Of a stretch of 64,000 bases of DNA, positions 41,562-50,069 are shown in pieces (position 1 is the first letter of the stretch; the number at the start of each line of letters is the position of its first letter). Where the stretch lies: assembly GCA_036252795.1 (NCBI GenBank), contig DASYHY010000190.1:8999-72998 (forward strand), in the 5' to 3' direction. Position numbers and translations under genes: made by a program. Origin of the DNA: Aurantimonas sp036252795. GTDB lineage: Bacteria; Pseudomonadota; Alphaproteobacteria; Rhizobiales; Rhizobiaceae. Below the pieces are notes generated by a model, which worked only from the letters and a program-made list of their open reading frames with translations, made no database searches and was not told where the DNA came from.

Positions 41562-42944
41562 GTGATCTATGACATCCTGATCGCGGGCGGCGGACCTGCC
41601 GGGCTCGCCTTCGCGCGGGCGCTGAACGGCGCCCGCCTCCGCATCGCGCTTATCGAGCGGCAGCCGGCGGATCTGCTTGCCTCGCCGCCAGTGGACGGCC
41701 GCGAGATCGCGCTGACGCATCGATCCGTCGCAACCCTGACCAGGCTCGGCGCATGGGCGCAGCTTCGGCGGGAAGATGTGTCGCCTTTGCGCAAGGCGCA
41801 GGTGCTGAACGGCGCCTCGAGTTTCCCACTCGCCTTCGACACAGCGGGGACCGGAGAAGATCGGCTCGGGCAACTCGTGCCGAACCACCGCATCCGTCAG
41901 TCGCTGTTTCGAGCGGTTAACGACCAGTCGGGGCTGGAACTGATCACGGGATTGGGCGTGGCGTCGGTCGGCACCGATCGGGCCAGCGCACGCGTGACGC
42001 TGACTGACGGGCGCGTGCTCGATGCGCGGCTGCTGGTGGGCGCGGATTCACGCTTCTCGGTGATCCGCGAGCAACTCGGCATCGCCGCGGAGGTCAATCG
42101 GCTCGGGCGATCGATGATGGTGTGTCGCGTTGCGCATGAGGGCGATCACCAGGGCATCGCGACGGAGTGGTTCGACCATGGCCAGACAATCGCCATGTTG
42201 CCCCTTCGCGATCGCCAATCTTCGGCCGTGCTGACCCTGACTTCAGGCGAGGTCGAGCGGCTCGCGGCACTGAGCGGGACGCCGCTCTCCGTCACCCATG
42301 CGGAGGAGCTGTTCGCCGTCGAAGCAGGCGGCGGCATCCTGCTTGGCCTCGTCACAGGCTGGCTGGCCTACCGGGCGATGCGCTCGATCGACGAGTACAA
42401 CGTCGAGGTGATGATAAGCCTGGCCGTGGTGATGGGCGGCTATGCGCTGGCGAGCGCACTGCATGTGAGCGGTCCCGTGGCCATGGCGGTGGCCGGGCTC
42501 ATCATCGGCAATCACGGCGTCGCGCACGCGATGAGCGACACGACGCGGGATTATCTGCTCAAGTTCTGGGCGCTGATCGACGACGTGCTCAACGCGGTGC
42601 TGTTCCTGCTGATCGGGCTTGAGGTGGTCACGATACCCGCGGACAGCAGGCTGATCCTTCTCGGGATGGCGGCGATTCCTCTAGTGCTGGCGGCCCGCAG
42701 CGTCGCCGTGGTGAGTCCGCTCCTCGCCATCCGGCCGTTCCTGTCGCTCGGACGGCTCGCCCCCGTCACGCTCATCTGGGGCGGTCTTCGCGGCGGCATC
42801 TCGGTGGCGCTGGCGCTCGGCCTTCCGGAAGGCCCGGCGCGCTCCTTCGCACTAGCTGCCACTTACATCGTCGTGCTCTTCTCGGTCATCGTCCAGGGCG
42901 GCACGGTCGAGCGGGTGATCCGCTGGCGCTCGGATAGGGCATGA
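41562..42944 (+). CDS. Chimera: UbiH/Coq6-type monooxygenase N-half fused to CPA1 antiporter C-half
   Basis: One open frame of 460 residues encodes two unrelated parts. Residues 1-~236 are the N-terminal part of an FAD-dependent ubiquinone-pathway hydroxylase: DILIAGGGPAGLAFARALNG (dinucleotide fold), LVPNHRIRQSLFRAV, and RLLVGADSRFSVIRE, in which the usual G-A-D-G reads G-A-D-S. From about residue 240 (SVTHAEELFAVEAGGG, near 42290) it matches the C-terminal half of the antiporter at 50066-51337 (RAMRSIDEYNVEVMISLAVV, WGGLRGGISVALALGLPEGP). Enzyme C-terminus and antiporter N-terminus are both missing. The join lies around 42265-42290. Start GTG follows GAAGG. Overlaps the next gene by ATGA. 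Confidence 0.85.
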   Translation: MIYDILIAGGGPAGLAFARALNGARLRIALIERQPADLLASPPVDGREIALTHRSVATLTRLGAWAQLRREDVSPLRKAQVLNGASSFPLAFDTAGTGEDRLGQLVPNHRIRQSLFRAVNDQSGLELITGLGVASVGTDRASARVTLTDGRVLDARLLVGADSRFSVIREQLGIAAEVNRLGRSMMVCRVAHEGDHQGIATEWFDHGQTIAMLPLRDRQSSAVLTLTSGEVERLAALSGTPLSVTHAEELFAVEAGGGILLGLVTGWLAYRAMRSIDEYNVEVMISLAVVMGGYALASALHVSGPVAMAVAGLIIGNHGVAHAMSDTTRDYLLKFWALIDDVLNAVLFLLIGLEVVTIPADSRLILLGMAAIPLVLAARSVAVVSPLLAIRPFLSLGRLAPVTLIWGGLRGGISVALALGLPEGPARSFALAATYIVVLFSVIVQGGTVERVIRWRSDRA

Positions 42945-44653
42945 GCCCCGCCGCACTGAGCGCGCTCGTCCTTCTGGGCGCGCTGCTGCTGTTCGTCTCG
43001 GAAAAGGTCCGCCACGATCTCGTCGCTCTCCTGGCGCTGCTCGCCTGCGTCCTCCTGGGCCTGACCAAGCCGGCCGACGCGCTGGTCGGATTCGCCGATC
43101 CGGCGGTGATCGCCGTTGCCGCCATCCTCGTCGTCGGCCGCGCTATCGAGCTGTCCGGCGTGGCATCCGGCATCGCCCGCGTGCTGATCCCGGCGCACGC
43201 GACGTTCAGCCTGCGCCTCGCGATGCTGCTGGCTGCGGGGATGGTTCTCTCCGCCTTCATGAACAACATCGCGGCCCTCGTCATCACCATGCCGATCGCG
43301 GCGGAGATTGCCCGATCCGCCAAGCGACCGCCGGCTGCGACGCTCATGCCGTTGGCGTTCGCCACCATCCTGGGCGGCATGACGACGCTGATCGGCACGC
43401 CGGCCAACCTGATCCTGTCGTCGGTGCGCGAGCAGGAACTGGGTCGCGGCTTCGGCTTCTTCCAGATGACGCCGGTGGGGGTAGCCGTGGCACTGGTGGG
43501 GCTGGTCTACCTGGCCACGGTCGGATGGCGCCTCCTGCCTGTCCGAGAGAGCAGGGAGCGGACCACCCGACCGCCGTGGCGGGTCTACGAACTCGCTGTC
43601 GAAGCCGACGTGGCGAGAGTTGCCCTCTTGCCTAGCCTGCGACGGGCGGCAGCGCGGTTGCTTGCCGTCCATCGCGGCGGAGGACGCGTCGAGGAACCGG
43701 GAGACGTTCGTGTGGGCGACCGGCTTCTGGTTGTGTCACGCCGGCAGCAGTGGGCGGTAGCGAAAGAGACAGGCCTGCACGCCGACATCGCCGAGGGTGA
43801 TTCTCCGGTGGTGACCGCGCGGGTGGCGGTCGCACACGGATCCTTCCTGATCGGTCTCAGCCACGAAGCAGTGCGGATCCGCAGCCTTGAGCGCCTGGCC
43901 GTAGTAGCGGTGGGGCCCCGCGCCGCCAGACGCAAGGTGCCGCTCGCTACGCTCCGGATCGAGGCCGGCGACCAGCTGTTCGTGAGGGGCAAGCCCGCCG
44001 ACATCGCCGCCTTCGTCGGACGTGCCCGTCTGCTCGAGATCGACCGGCTGGATCTGGTGCCGCTGTCACAGCGCAAGGCGATCCCGATCATCGCCACCTT
44101 CCTGCTTTCCGTGATCGCGATTGTCGGCTTCGGTGCGCCGCCTTCGATCGCGTTCCTCGCCGCGGCGGTCGTCCTGGTGGCCACTCGGCTGATCCCGTCG
44201 GACGAAGTCTATCGTTCGATTGACTGGAGCGTGCTCGTGCTGCTCGCGGCGATGATCCCGGTCGGGCGCAGTTTCGAGGCGAGCGGCGCCGCCGAGTTGG
44301 CTGCGAATTGGCTCGGGGCGGTTCTCGCAGGCCTGCCGCTGGTCGCGGTACTCGCCGCTCTCTGCGCGGTCACTCTGCTGCTGTCGATCTTTCTGAACAA
44401 CGTCGCGACGGCCATCATCATGGGGCCGCTCGCGATTGACGCCGCCCGCCTGCTGGGCGTTTCTCCCGACGCTGCGCTGCTCGCCGTGCTGATCGGCACG
44501 TCCGCGGACTTCCTCACGCCGATCGGCCATCAGAACAACCTGCTCGTCATGGGGCCGGGCGGCTATCGCTTCACGGACTATGCGAAGGTCGGAAGCCTTC
44601 TGGTTGTTTTCGTGATCGCGACAGCGGCTGGTGTGTTGGCATCATCCTCCTGA
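42941..44653 (+). CDS. SLC13/DASS-type carrier with cytosolic TrkA-C domains
   Basis: A 570-residue membrane protein, start overlapping the chimera stop. Two homologous membrane halves (VLSAFMNNIAALVITMPIAA and LLSIFLNNVATAIIMGPLAI, each with the S/N-N-x-x-A hairpin motif; TTLIGTPANLILSS and GTSADFLTPIGHQNNLLVMG) flank a soluble region with two TrkA-C-like domains (LRIEAGDQLFVRGKPADIAA). It belongs to the ion-transporter superfamily; the substrate may be sulfate, dicarboxylates or other anions. A similar protein is encoded at 57315-59111. Confidence 0.88.
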   Translation: MSPAALSALVLLGALLLFVSEKVRHDLVALLALLACVLLGLTKPADALVGFADPAVIAVAAILVVGRAIELSGVASGIARVLIPAHATFSLRLAMLLAAGMVLSAFMNNIAALVITMPIAAEIARSAKRPPAATLMPLAFATILGGMTTLIGTPANLILSSVREQELGRGFGFFQMTPVGVAVALVGLVYLATVGWRLLPVRESRERTTRPPWRVYELAVEADVARVALLPSLRRAAARLLAVHRGGGRVEEPGDVRVGDRLLVVSRRQQWAVAKETGLHADIAEGDSPVVTARVAVAHGSFLIGLSHEAVRIRSLERLAVVAVGPRAARRKVPLATLRIEAGDQLFVRGKPADIAAFVGRARLLEIDRLDLVPLSQRKAIPIIATFLLSVIAIVGFGAPPSIAFLAAAVVLVATRLIPSDEVYRSIDWSVLVLLAAMIPVGRSFEASGAAELAANWLGAVLAGLPLVAVLAALCAVTLLLSIFLNNVATAIIMGPLAIDAARLLGVSPDAALLAVLIGTSADFLTPIGHQNNLLVMGPGGYRFTDYAKVGSLLVVFVIATAAGVLASSS

Positions 44654-44743
44654 CCCGGTCTACCTACTGTCGGAGCCAATTCGCGCTTCATGCGCTTCCC
44701 TTGCGACACCTCAGGGTGCCCACGCGAACACAGGAGCTACATC

Positions 44744-44929
44744 ATGAGCATCGAAGGCAAGGCCAAGGAAGCCGCTGGTTTCGTCAAGGAAGAGGCTTTC
44801 GAGCACGGCGACTCGCCAGCGTCGAAGGAGAAGGCCCAGGAAGGTCGCGACCTCCGCAACGAAGGACGGGTCGAGGACGGCAAGGCACCGAAGACGACCG
44901 AGCCGGGTACTGGTCTCCCGGAAAAGTGA
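44744..44929 (+). CDS. Small CsbD-like stress protein
   Basis: A 61-residue, highly charged hydrophilic protein, MSIEGKAKEAAGFVKEEAFE at its start, with the G-K-A-K-E-A-A-G opening of CsbD-like stress proteins. The rest is Glu/Lys/Gly-rich and likely disordered. AGGAGC lies 9 bases before the ATG. Expressed in many bacteria under general stress; nothing here shows its regulation. Confidence 0.65.
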   Translation: MSIEGKAKEAAGFVKEEAFEHGDSPASKEKAQEGRDLRNEGRVEDGKAPKTTEPGTGLPEK

Positions 44930-45036
44930 GGAGCCGCTGCGGGCGGTATGCATGTAGCTAGCCGCCCGCAACATCTGTCCGGTGCGTGTCAGCCCGCTGC
45001 GGGTGGCCCTAGTATTCGAGCCGATCCTCTGGGCCA

Positions 45037-45672
45037 CTACCACCCGGCTGGCTTGTTGATCGCTTTCCCATTTGCACCGACTATCTGGAGGGGGAACTGC
45101 GCTGCGGCTAAGCGAGCAGGGGTGACATGGCGTACGAAGCTCGCATCGTTCGCCATCTTTCCAGGTTTGGAGCCGTCCAGCCAGACAAGCCCAACCTTCT
45201 TGCCGATCTCACGTCGAACAATGCGCAGTGGCTCGCAAAGATCAGTGTCTTGCGTCAGCACGACCGCCACGTCGTATAGGTCCTGCCAAGCGTCATGGAC
45301 TAGATAGGTCGCAAAGTTTACGTCGGAGCCTTTCTCCTCCGTGTTGATGACGCGGACGTGGGTTGTGCCGTCCGCTAACGGTGTTTCAAGCGGACGGACT
45401 TTAGGCTTGCTGATGAAATTGCCCAAATGGACGGTGAGGTTGGGCAGCGTTCGCAACGCTCGGAGATATCGATCCTGTCGAATCGGCTGGTCTGGATCCA
45501 GCTTTCCGCTGACCGGCGCTGTGAAGTAGCGGATCATGTCGATCCGATTATCCGGGCCGAGCAGCGCTTGCACCAGCGCTTCGATGTTCAGCCATTTGTG
45601 CGGAGTTCCCCGAAGGGCTCGATAGTACACGTTGAAGCCGTCGACATAGACGTAGGTACGCTGAACGACCAT
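45037..45672 (-). CDS. NYN-domain (PIN-like) ribonuclease family protein
   Basis: A 211-residue protein with NYN acidic residues: YVYVDGFNVYYRAL (Asp11), EEKGSDVNFATYLVHDA and VVLTQDTDLCEPLRIV. NYN proteins (LabA/DUF88 type) are Mg-dependent RNases or nucleases. The C-terminal part ends VTPARLAAAQFPLQI. It has no obvious operon partner; GC use matches its neighbours. Such genes often appear in accessory regions and may be antiviral, though that is not shown here. Confidence 0.85.
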   Translation of the reverse strand: MVVQRTYVYVDGFNVYYRALRGTPHKWLNIEALVQALLGPDNRIDMIRYFTAPVSGKLDPDQPIRQDRYLRALRTLPNLTVHLGNFISKPKVRPLETPLADGTTHVRVINTEEKGSDVNFATYLVHDAWQDLYDVAVVLTQDTDLCEPLRIVRREIGKKVGLVWLDGSKPGKMANDASFVRHVTPARLAAAQFPLQIVGANGKAINKPAGW

Positions 45673-46120
45673 GTATCCCCACCGGCTAGATATGCAGAAG
45701 CCGCCGAAGGCCTAGGCCCCGGCGGCTCCTGAACTGACAAGGCGAACCCTGCCAGCGGGTATAGCTTCAATATGCGCATCGCGAGGTTAAGATCAAGTGC
45801 CCCTATCTCGCCAGGAGCAGGTAAGGGTCTGCCCTCTCACGCTGCCTCCCGGCTCGCTCGGAGCAACCTCCGTCCACCTCCCGTGCCGTGGCCTACGGTT
45901 TGTGAGCGGGGGCTATCCGTTGGGCAAGCGAACGTACCCGAAAGCACGAACGATCCGTTAACTGGAGTACAGACGCGCGGCATGAACCGAATACAATCCT
46001 GAACAGCCGATCGGGCTGTTCAGGCCTAGAGGAGCCAGAAGTCACGATCTGTTCGCGGCTCCATAAATCCCGCCGCCCACGGATTAGCCGATAGCTCATC
46101 CGAGTATATGTAGATTGGCC
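45673..46120. other. 448-base intergenic region with hairpin and a shared 20-base motif
   Basis: No convincing gene. It contains a perfect 11-base-pair hairpin at 45998-46024 and the motif CGTACCCGAAAGCACGAACG at 45933-45952, which matches 18 of 20 bases at 23635-23654. The last ~90 bases should hold the resolvase promoter and possibly its recombination site. Confidence 0.5.
45998..46024. terminator. Perfect hairpin, possible bidirectional terminator or protein site
   Basis: CCTGAACAGCC (45998-46008) and GGCTGTTCAGG (46014-46024) pair completely around a 5-base loop. No T tract follows on either strand, so it may be a terminator of weak type or a binding site for a dimeric protein such as the adjacent resolvase. 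Confidence 0.4.
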
Positions 46121-46795
46121 ATGACGAACGACAGCACACCGGTCCCGATCCGCGCCGCGCGCGTGTACCTTCGCGTCAGCACCGAAGAGCAGGATCTTAC
46201 CCGGCAGGAGGCGATCGTCGCAGGTGCCCGATCAGCGGGCTATTACGTGGCGGCAGTGTACCGCGAAAAAGCTTCCGGCGCGCGGCCCGACCGACCGGAG
46301 CTGCTTCGCATGGTTGCCGATCTCCAGCCCGGGGAAGTGGTGGTCGCCGAAAAGATCGACCGGATCAGCCGCCTCCCGCTCGCCGAGGCGGAGCTGCTGG
46401 TGGCGACGATCCGGGCAAAGGGCGCGCGCCTCGCGGTGCCGGGCATCGTCGACCTTACCGATCTGGTCGCCGACAGCGCCGGCGTCGCCCGCATCGTTTT
46501 GGAAGCCGTGCAGGAAATGCTGCTGCGCGTAGCGCTTCAGACCGCGCGCGACGATTACGAGACCCGACGAGAGCGCCAGCGCGAGGGCATCGAGATCGCC
46601 AAGCGGGCAGGGCGGTATACCGGGCGCAAGCCCGACCTAGCTCATCACCGTCGGATCATCAGCATGCGCGAAGCAGGCATGAGCATCGCCAGGACAGCGG
46701 AGCTGGCGGGGTGCAGCGTTGCGCAAGTCAAGCGCGTGACGGCGATGCACCGCGCAAAGGCGATCGCGGCCGGCCAGCCCCCCGCTGACCCGTAA
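46121..46795 (+). CDS. Small serine recombinase (resolvase family), intact copy
   Basis: A 224-residue protein from ATG 46121 with catalytic Ser in YLRVSTEEQD, the AGARSAGYYVAAVYREKASG segment, AEKIDRISRLPLAEAELLVA and a C-terminal helix-turn-helix (AGMSIARTAELAGCSVAQVK). It is a close paralogue of the broken copy at 24534-25189 but keeps the frame. Resolvases of this type cut at paired res sites to resolve cointegrates or keep plasmids monomeric. A TTG two codons earlier is a less likely start. Confidence 0.9.
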   Translation: MTNDSTPVPIRAARVYLRVSTEEQDLTRQEAIVAGARSAGYYVAAVYREKASGARPDRPELLRMVADLQPGEVVVAEKIDRISRLPLAEAELLVATIRAKGARLAVPGIVDLTDLVADSAGVARIVLEAVQEMLLRVALQTARDDYETRRERQREGIEIAKRAGRYTGRKPDLAHHRRIISMREAGMSIARTAELAGCSVAQVKRVTAMHRAKAIAAGQPPADP

Positions 46796-46838
46796 GCAGC
46801 CCCCCGATCATCGGATTCGCGCGATTGACGTGACGATC

Positions 46839-47420
46839 CTAACGGATCGGCGCCAGCGTGTTTATACCGGCGTCGGCATCTGTTTCGGGAGGCGGCGGGG
46901 CTGCCCCGAGATCGCGGTAGGAAGGAAGGTCCGGTGCGTCGCCGGGCACCGGCTGCGCTTCCAGCCTCGCGATCATGCGCTTCATTTCGGCGATCTCGCG
47001 GACCTGGGCGTCGATGATGCCATCGGCAAGCCGTCGTACTTGGGGGTCGCGGATGTGAGCGCGCTCGCTGGTCATGATTGCGATGGAATGATGTGGGATC
47101 ATCGCCTTCATGTATGCGACGTCTCCAACCGTCTCCTGACTACGTACCAGCCACAGCGCCCCTGCGAAAACGAGCGCAGCGCCGGCGACGATCCCGATAT
47201 TGGCACGTCGGTTCGGATACATGCCCCACATGAAGCCGATCATGATTACGGCCATGACCGCGCCCATAACAACGGCCATCCACGTCCGTGTCTGGCTGAA
47301 TTCGACGTGGCTGATCGCATAAGTGTTGAGGTACATGAGGCCGAACATCACAACCGTGGAGGTCGCGATCATCGCAGCGAACCGCCAATAGCTCATGCCG
47401 CGCGTCTGCTTGTCGTCCAT
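46839..47420 (-). CDS. DUF305-family membrane protein
   Basis: From ATG 47420 (MDDKQTRGMSYWRFAAM) a 193-residue protein with three hydrophobic helices in the first ~100 residues and a DUF305 domain at the end: YMKAMIPHHSIAIMTSERAH and ADGIIDAQVREIAEMKRMIA. DUF305 proteins are ferritin-like four-helix proteins, sometimes tied to copper or metal resistance. Met/His residues in M-I-P-H-H could bind metal. No metal-resistance genes are nearby. Confidence 0.85.
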   Translation of the reverse strand: MDDKQTRGMSYWRFAAMIATSTVVMFGLMYLNTYAISHVEFSQTRTWMAVVMGAVMAVIMIGFMWGMYPNRRANIGIVAGAALVFAGALWLVRSQETVGDVAYMKAMIPHHSIAIMTSERAHIRDPQVRRLADGIIDAQVREIAEMKRMIARLEAQPVPGDAPDLPSYRDLGAAPPPPETDADAGINTLAPIR

Positions 47421-47457
47421 GGTTCCTCTCCCTGCCAGACGATTGCACTTCAACGCT

Positions 47458-48666
47458 CTACCCTTCCGCCGGCGCCCCGACGAACACCGCGACCAGGCAG
47501 ATCAGCCCGATCAGCACGAAGCCGACGCGCTGCGCCCGGGTGGCGCTGCGGTGCCGCAGCGACACCATCACCGCCAACGCGCACTGGAGCCCATAAAACA
47601 GGGCAAAGGCGCGGGATGACAGGGCCACGACTTCGAACGGGTCGGTCAGCCAGACCACCAGCACCGCCAGCGCCCCCGCCAGCGTGAAGGCCAGCGGCAC
47701 GCTGATCCGGCGCCGCGACACCTCGTTGACGAGCCCGCCCGAGCCGATCGAATCCGCCACGGCCGCGCTCAGCTGGCTGGACACCGCGCCGGCGAGCACG
47801 AAGATGCCGAGGGCCGGCGCAATCAGCTCCATGATGTCGAGGATGCCCGCCACCCCTTCGGTCGCCGCGGCGCGTGACAGGAAGGGGGTGAGCAGGGCGA
47901 TGAAGGCGAGGTAGATTGCCGAGGCGATCCACTGAGCATGCCGCATGGTGCGGATCCGGAGGCCGGCCGGATAATCATGGCCGAGATAGCGCGAGGTCTC
48001 GAAGCCCTGCACGGTGATGATGAGGCCGAGCAGCATGGGGATGCTGGCAAAGGACAGGCGCACCGGGGGCAGGGGATCGACAATGCCGCGGCGCGCCCAG
48101 GCGATCGCTAGCGCCACCAGCAAACCGGCGATGATCCCGATTTTCACCGACACGGTACCATGCGCAAGATGCTCGACCCGGCGCAGGCTGCCCCCCAGCG
48201 CCAGCAGCGTCATCAGCCCGATAATGGCGGTGACGATCACGTTCGCCGCCCATGGCTGCCAGGCGGGATCGATCGCGACCGGCTTGAGCGAAAACTCGGC
48301 AAGCAGCTTCAGATAATAGGCGACGGACACGGCATAAGCGAGCGCGAGCACCCCCTGGGTGATGCGGGCGACCCAGGCGATCCGGTCGTGAAAGGAGGCG
48401 CTGGCAAGGTGATCCTCGACATGGAGGATGTTGAAGCGGATCACCCAGCCGGCGGCATAGGCGATGGCCAGCAGCGCGGCCATGGCGAGGATCGCCGCGC
48501 TCCCGAATTCCCGCGCGAGCAGCGGGCCGCAGATGAGGAAGCCCGAGCCGATGATGGAGGCGAGCGGCGTCACCGTCGCCCGCCAGCTGTCGCTGCGCGC
48601 GAACCGGCCAAAGGTGAGCGCCAGAGTGACGAGGAGCGCCACCAAGAGCGCGATGGCGACGATCAT
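47458..48666 (-). CDS. Multi-pass permease, APC-superfamily-like, substrate unknown
   Basis: A 402-residue protein with about eleven hydrophobic helices starting MIVAIALLVALLVTLALTFG. The first helices contain SIIGSGFLICGPLL, a Gly-rich unwound helix of the kind seen in LeuT-fold carriers. No ligand-specific motif is recognised. Its ATG overlaps the end of the upstream DUF2254 gene, making it the last gene of the operon 51334/50066/48663/47458. Other superfamilies cannot be excluded. Confidence 0.7.
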   Translation of the reverse strand: MIVAIALLVALLVTLALTFGRFARSDSWRATVTPLASIIGSGFLICGPLLAREFGSAAILAMAALLAIAYAAGWVIRFNILHVEDHLASASFHDRIAWVARITQGVLALAYAVSVAYYLKLLAEFSLKPVAIDPAWQPWAANVIVTAIIGLMTLLALGGSLRRVEHLAHGTVSVKIGIIAGLLVALAIAWARRGIVDPLPPVRLSFASIPMLLGLIITVQGFETSRYLGHDYPAGLRIRTMRHAQWIASAIYLAFIALLTPFLSRAAATEGVAGILDIMELIAPALGIFVLAGAVSSQLSAAVADSIGSGGLVNEVSRRRISVPLAFTLAGALAVLVVWLTDPFEVVALSSRAFALFYGLQCALAVMVSLRHRSATRAQRVGFVLIGLICLVAVFVGAPAEG

Positions 48667-50069
48667 GCACTTCCCCCCAGCCAGGCCTGCCCGTCGCGCA
48701 GCCTTCGCTTGTGATCCGGTTCGGTCAGCGCGCGCAGCAGCGCATCGGCCCGCGCCAGCACGGCATCGCGACTGGCGCCCTGAAGCGCGCGATCGGCGAG
48801 ATCGCGAAAGGCTTCCGCCTGGCCGCGCAGCACGTCGAGCCGCCCGCGCGCATCGCATCCGAGCGCGACGTCGCCCAGCGCGGCGAGGAAGCGCTTGCCC
48901 GCCAGCGCGTCGGCACTGGCATATTGCGCCAGCGCGCCGAACGCGCGGTCGACGAAGCCGGCGAAGGAAACCGGATGCGCGATCACCCGCAGCGCGCCGT
49001 CCTCGCCGGCGCGCAGCCGCGACGGCAGCTCGCGGCGGGCAAGATCGGCCAGCGCGGCGCCCAGCCAGTCGAGGCACGAATTGGCGGTGAACGGATCGTT
49101 GACCCCCGGCGACAGCGCACGCGCTGCAATCTCGACCAGCTCGTCGATGAGAAACCGCAAGTCCTGCAGGGCGGTGCGGCGCGCGCCAATGGCGAAGGCA
49201 TCGCGGAGCTTCGCTTCCGCATCGTCATCCAGCGCCTCCGGCGGAGAAGCTTCCAGCAGCACGCTGCCGCGGTGCACGAAATCGCCCGCCTGATATTGCA
49301 GGCGGAGGATGGTCCCGCGGTCGCCCGCCATCTCCATGATCGCGCGGGTGTCGATCAGCTGGACATAGCCCGTCTCCTTCGCGCGCACGCCGGCCCGCTT
49401 GGCAGCGTCGGCAGCGGTTGCGTCGGCGCGGAAAGCCAAGGGCACGCGATCGTCGTCCGCATCGTCGTCGAGCGGCTCGCCGATGCAGACCGGAAAGCGG
49501 TTGTCGATCTCCGCCAGCAGCCGGTCGCCGATCCGCTCGATTACGCTGTTGATGTGGATGCGGCTGGGCACGTGATGAATGAAGTAGATCAGCACCGCGA
49601 TGGAGCAGAGCACCAGCAGGACGCCGACCAGCACCGCGAGCTGGGGCACAAAGCCCGGCTCTCCGGGTGTTTCGCCCGGAGAGCGGATCGTGCGCACCAC
49701 GACGAGCGAATAGAGGAACGTCGCGATGAAGGTGCCGAGCGTCACCTGATTGCCACGATCGGACATGAAGTTGCTGAGCAGCCGTGGCCCGTATTGGCCG
49801 GAGGCGTATACGACCGCCGCGATGGTGACGGAAAAAGTCGTGCCGGCGACCCCAATCATTGACCCGCCGATCGAGGAAAGGAGGCTGCGCGCGCCGTCCG
49901 GCCGCGCCGCATAGAGCCAAGGCAGGCTGTCCATCCAGCCTGTCGCATGGTGGCTGTCGAGCCAGATCATCGCCGCGGCGAGCAGCAGCGCAGCCAGCGC
50001 CATGATCGTGGGGACGAACCAGTAGCTTTCGCTGAGTTGGTTGGCGAAGCGGATGAGGCGGGCCCTCAC
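48663..50069 (-). CDS. DUF2254 membrane protein
   Basis: GTG 50069 overlaps the antiporter stop (GTGA) and gives 468 residues. Four membrane helices lie in the first ~150 residues (FVPTIMALAALLLAAAMIWL, GGSMIGVAGTTFSVTIAAVV, VTLGTFIATFLYSLVVVRTI), then a soluble region with GYVQLIDTRAIMEMAGDRG and LSPGVNDPFTANSCLDWLGA, which are DUF2254 hallmarks. Function unknown; the family is common near ion transporters. Confidence 0.85.
   Translation of the reverse strand: MRARLIRFANQLSESYWFVPTIMALAALLLAAAMIWLDSHHATGWMDSLPWLYAARPDGARSLLSSIGGSMIGVAGTTFSVTIAAVVYASGQYGPRLLSNFMSDRGNQVTLGTFIATFLYSLVVVRTIRSPGETPGEPGFVPQLAVLVGVLLVLCSIAVLIYFIHHVPSRIHINSVIERIGDRLLAEIDNRFPVCIGEPLDDDADDDRVPLAFRADATAADAAKRAGVRAKETGYVQLIDTRAIMEMAGDRGTILRLQYQAGDFVHRGSVLLEASPPEALDDDAEAKLRDAFAIGARRTALQDLRFLIDELVEIAARALSPGVNDPFTANSCLDWLGAALADLARRELPSRLRAGEDGALRVIAHPVSFAGFVDRAFGALAQYASADALAGKRFLAALGDVALGCDARGRLDVLRGQAEAFRDLADRALQGASRDAVLARADALLRALTEPDHKRRLRDGQAWLGGSA

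Noticed and set aside
45772..46002. 76-residue open frame in the 45.7-46.1 kb gap
   Set aside because: Pro/Arg/Ser-rich sequence without a ribosome-binding site or homology-like pattern.
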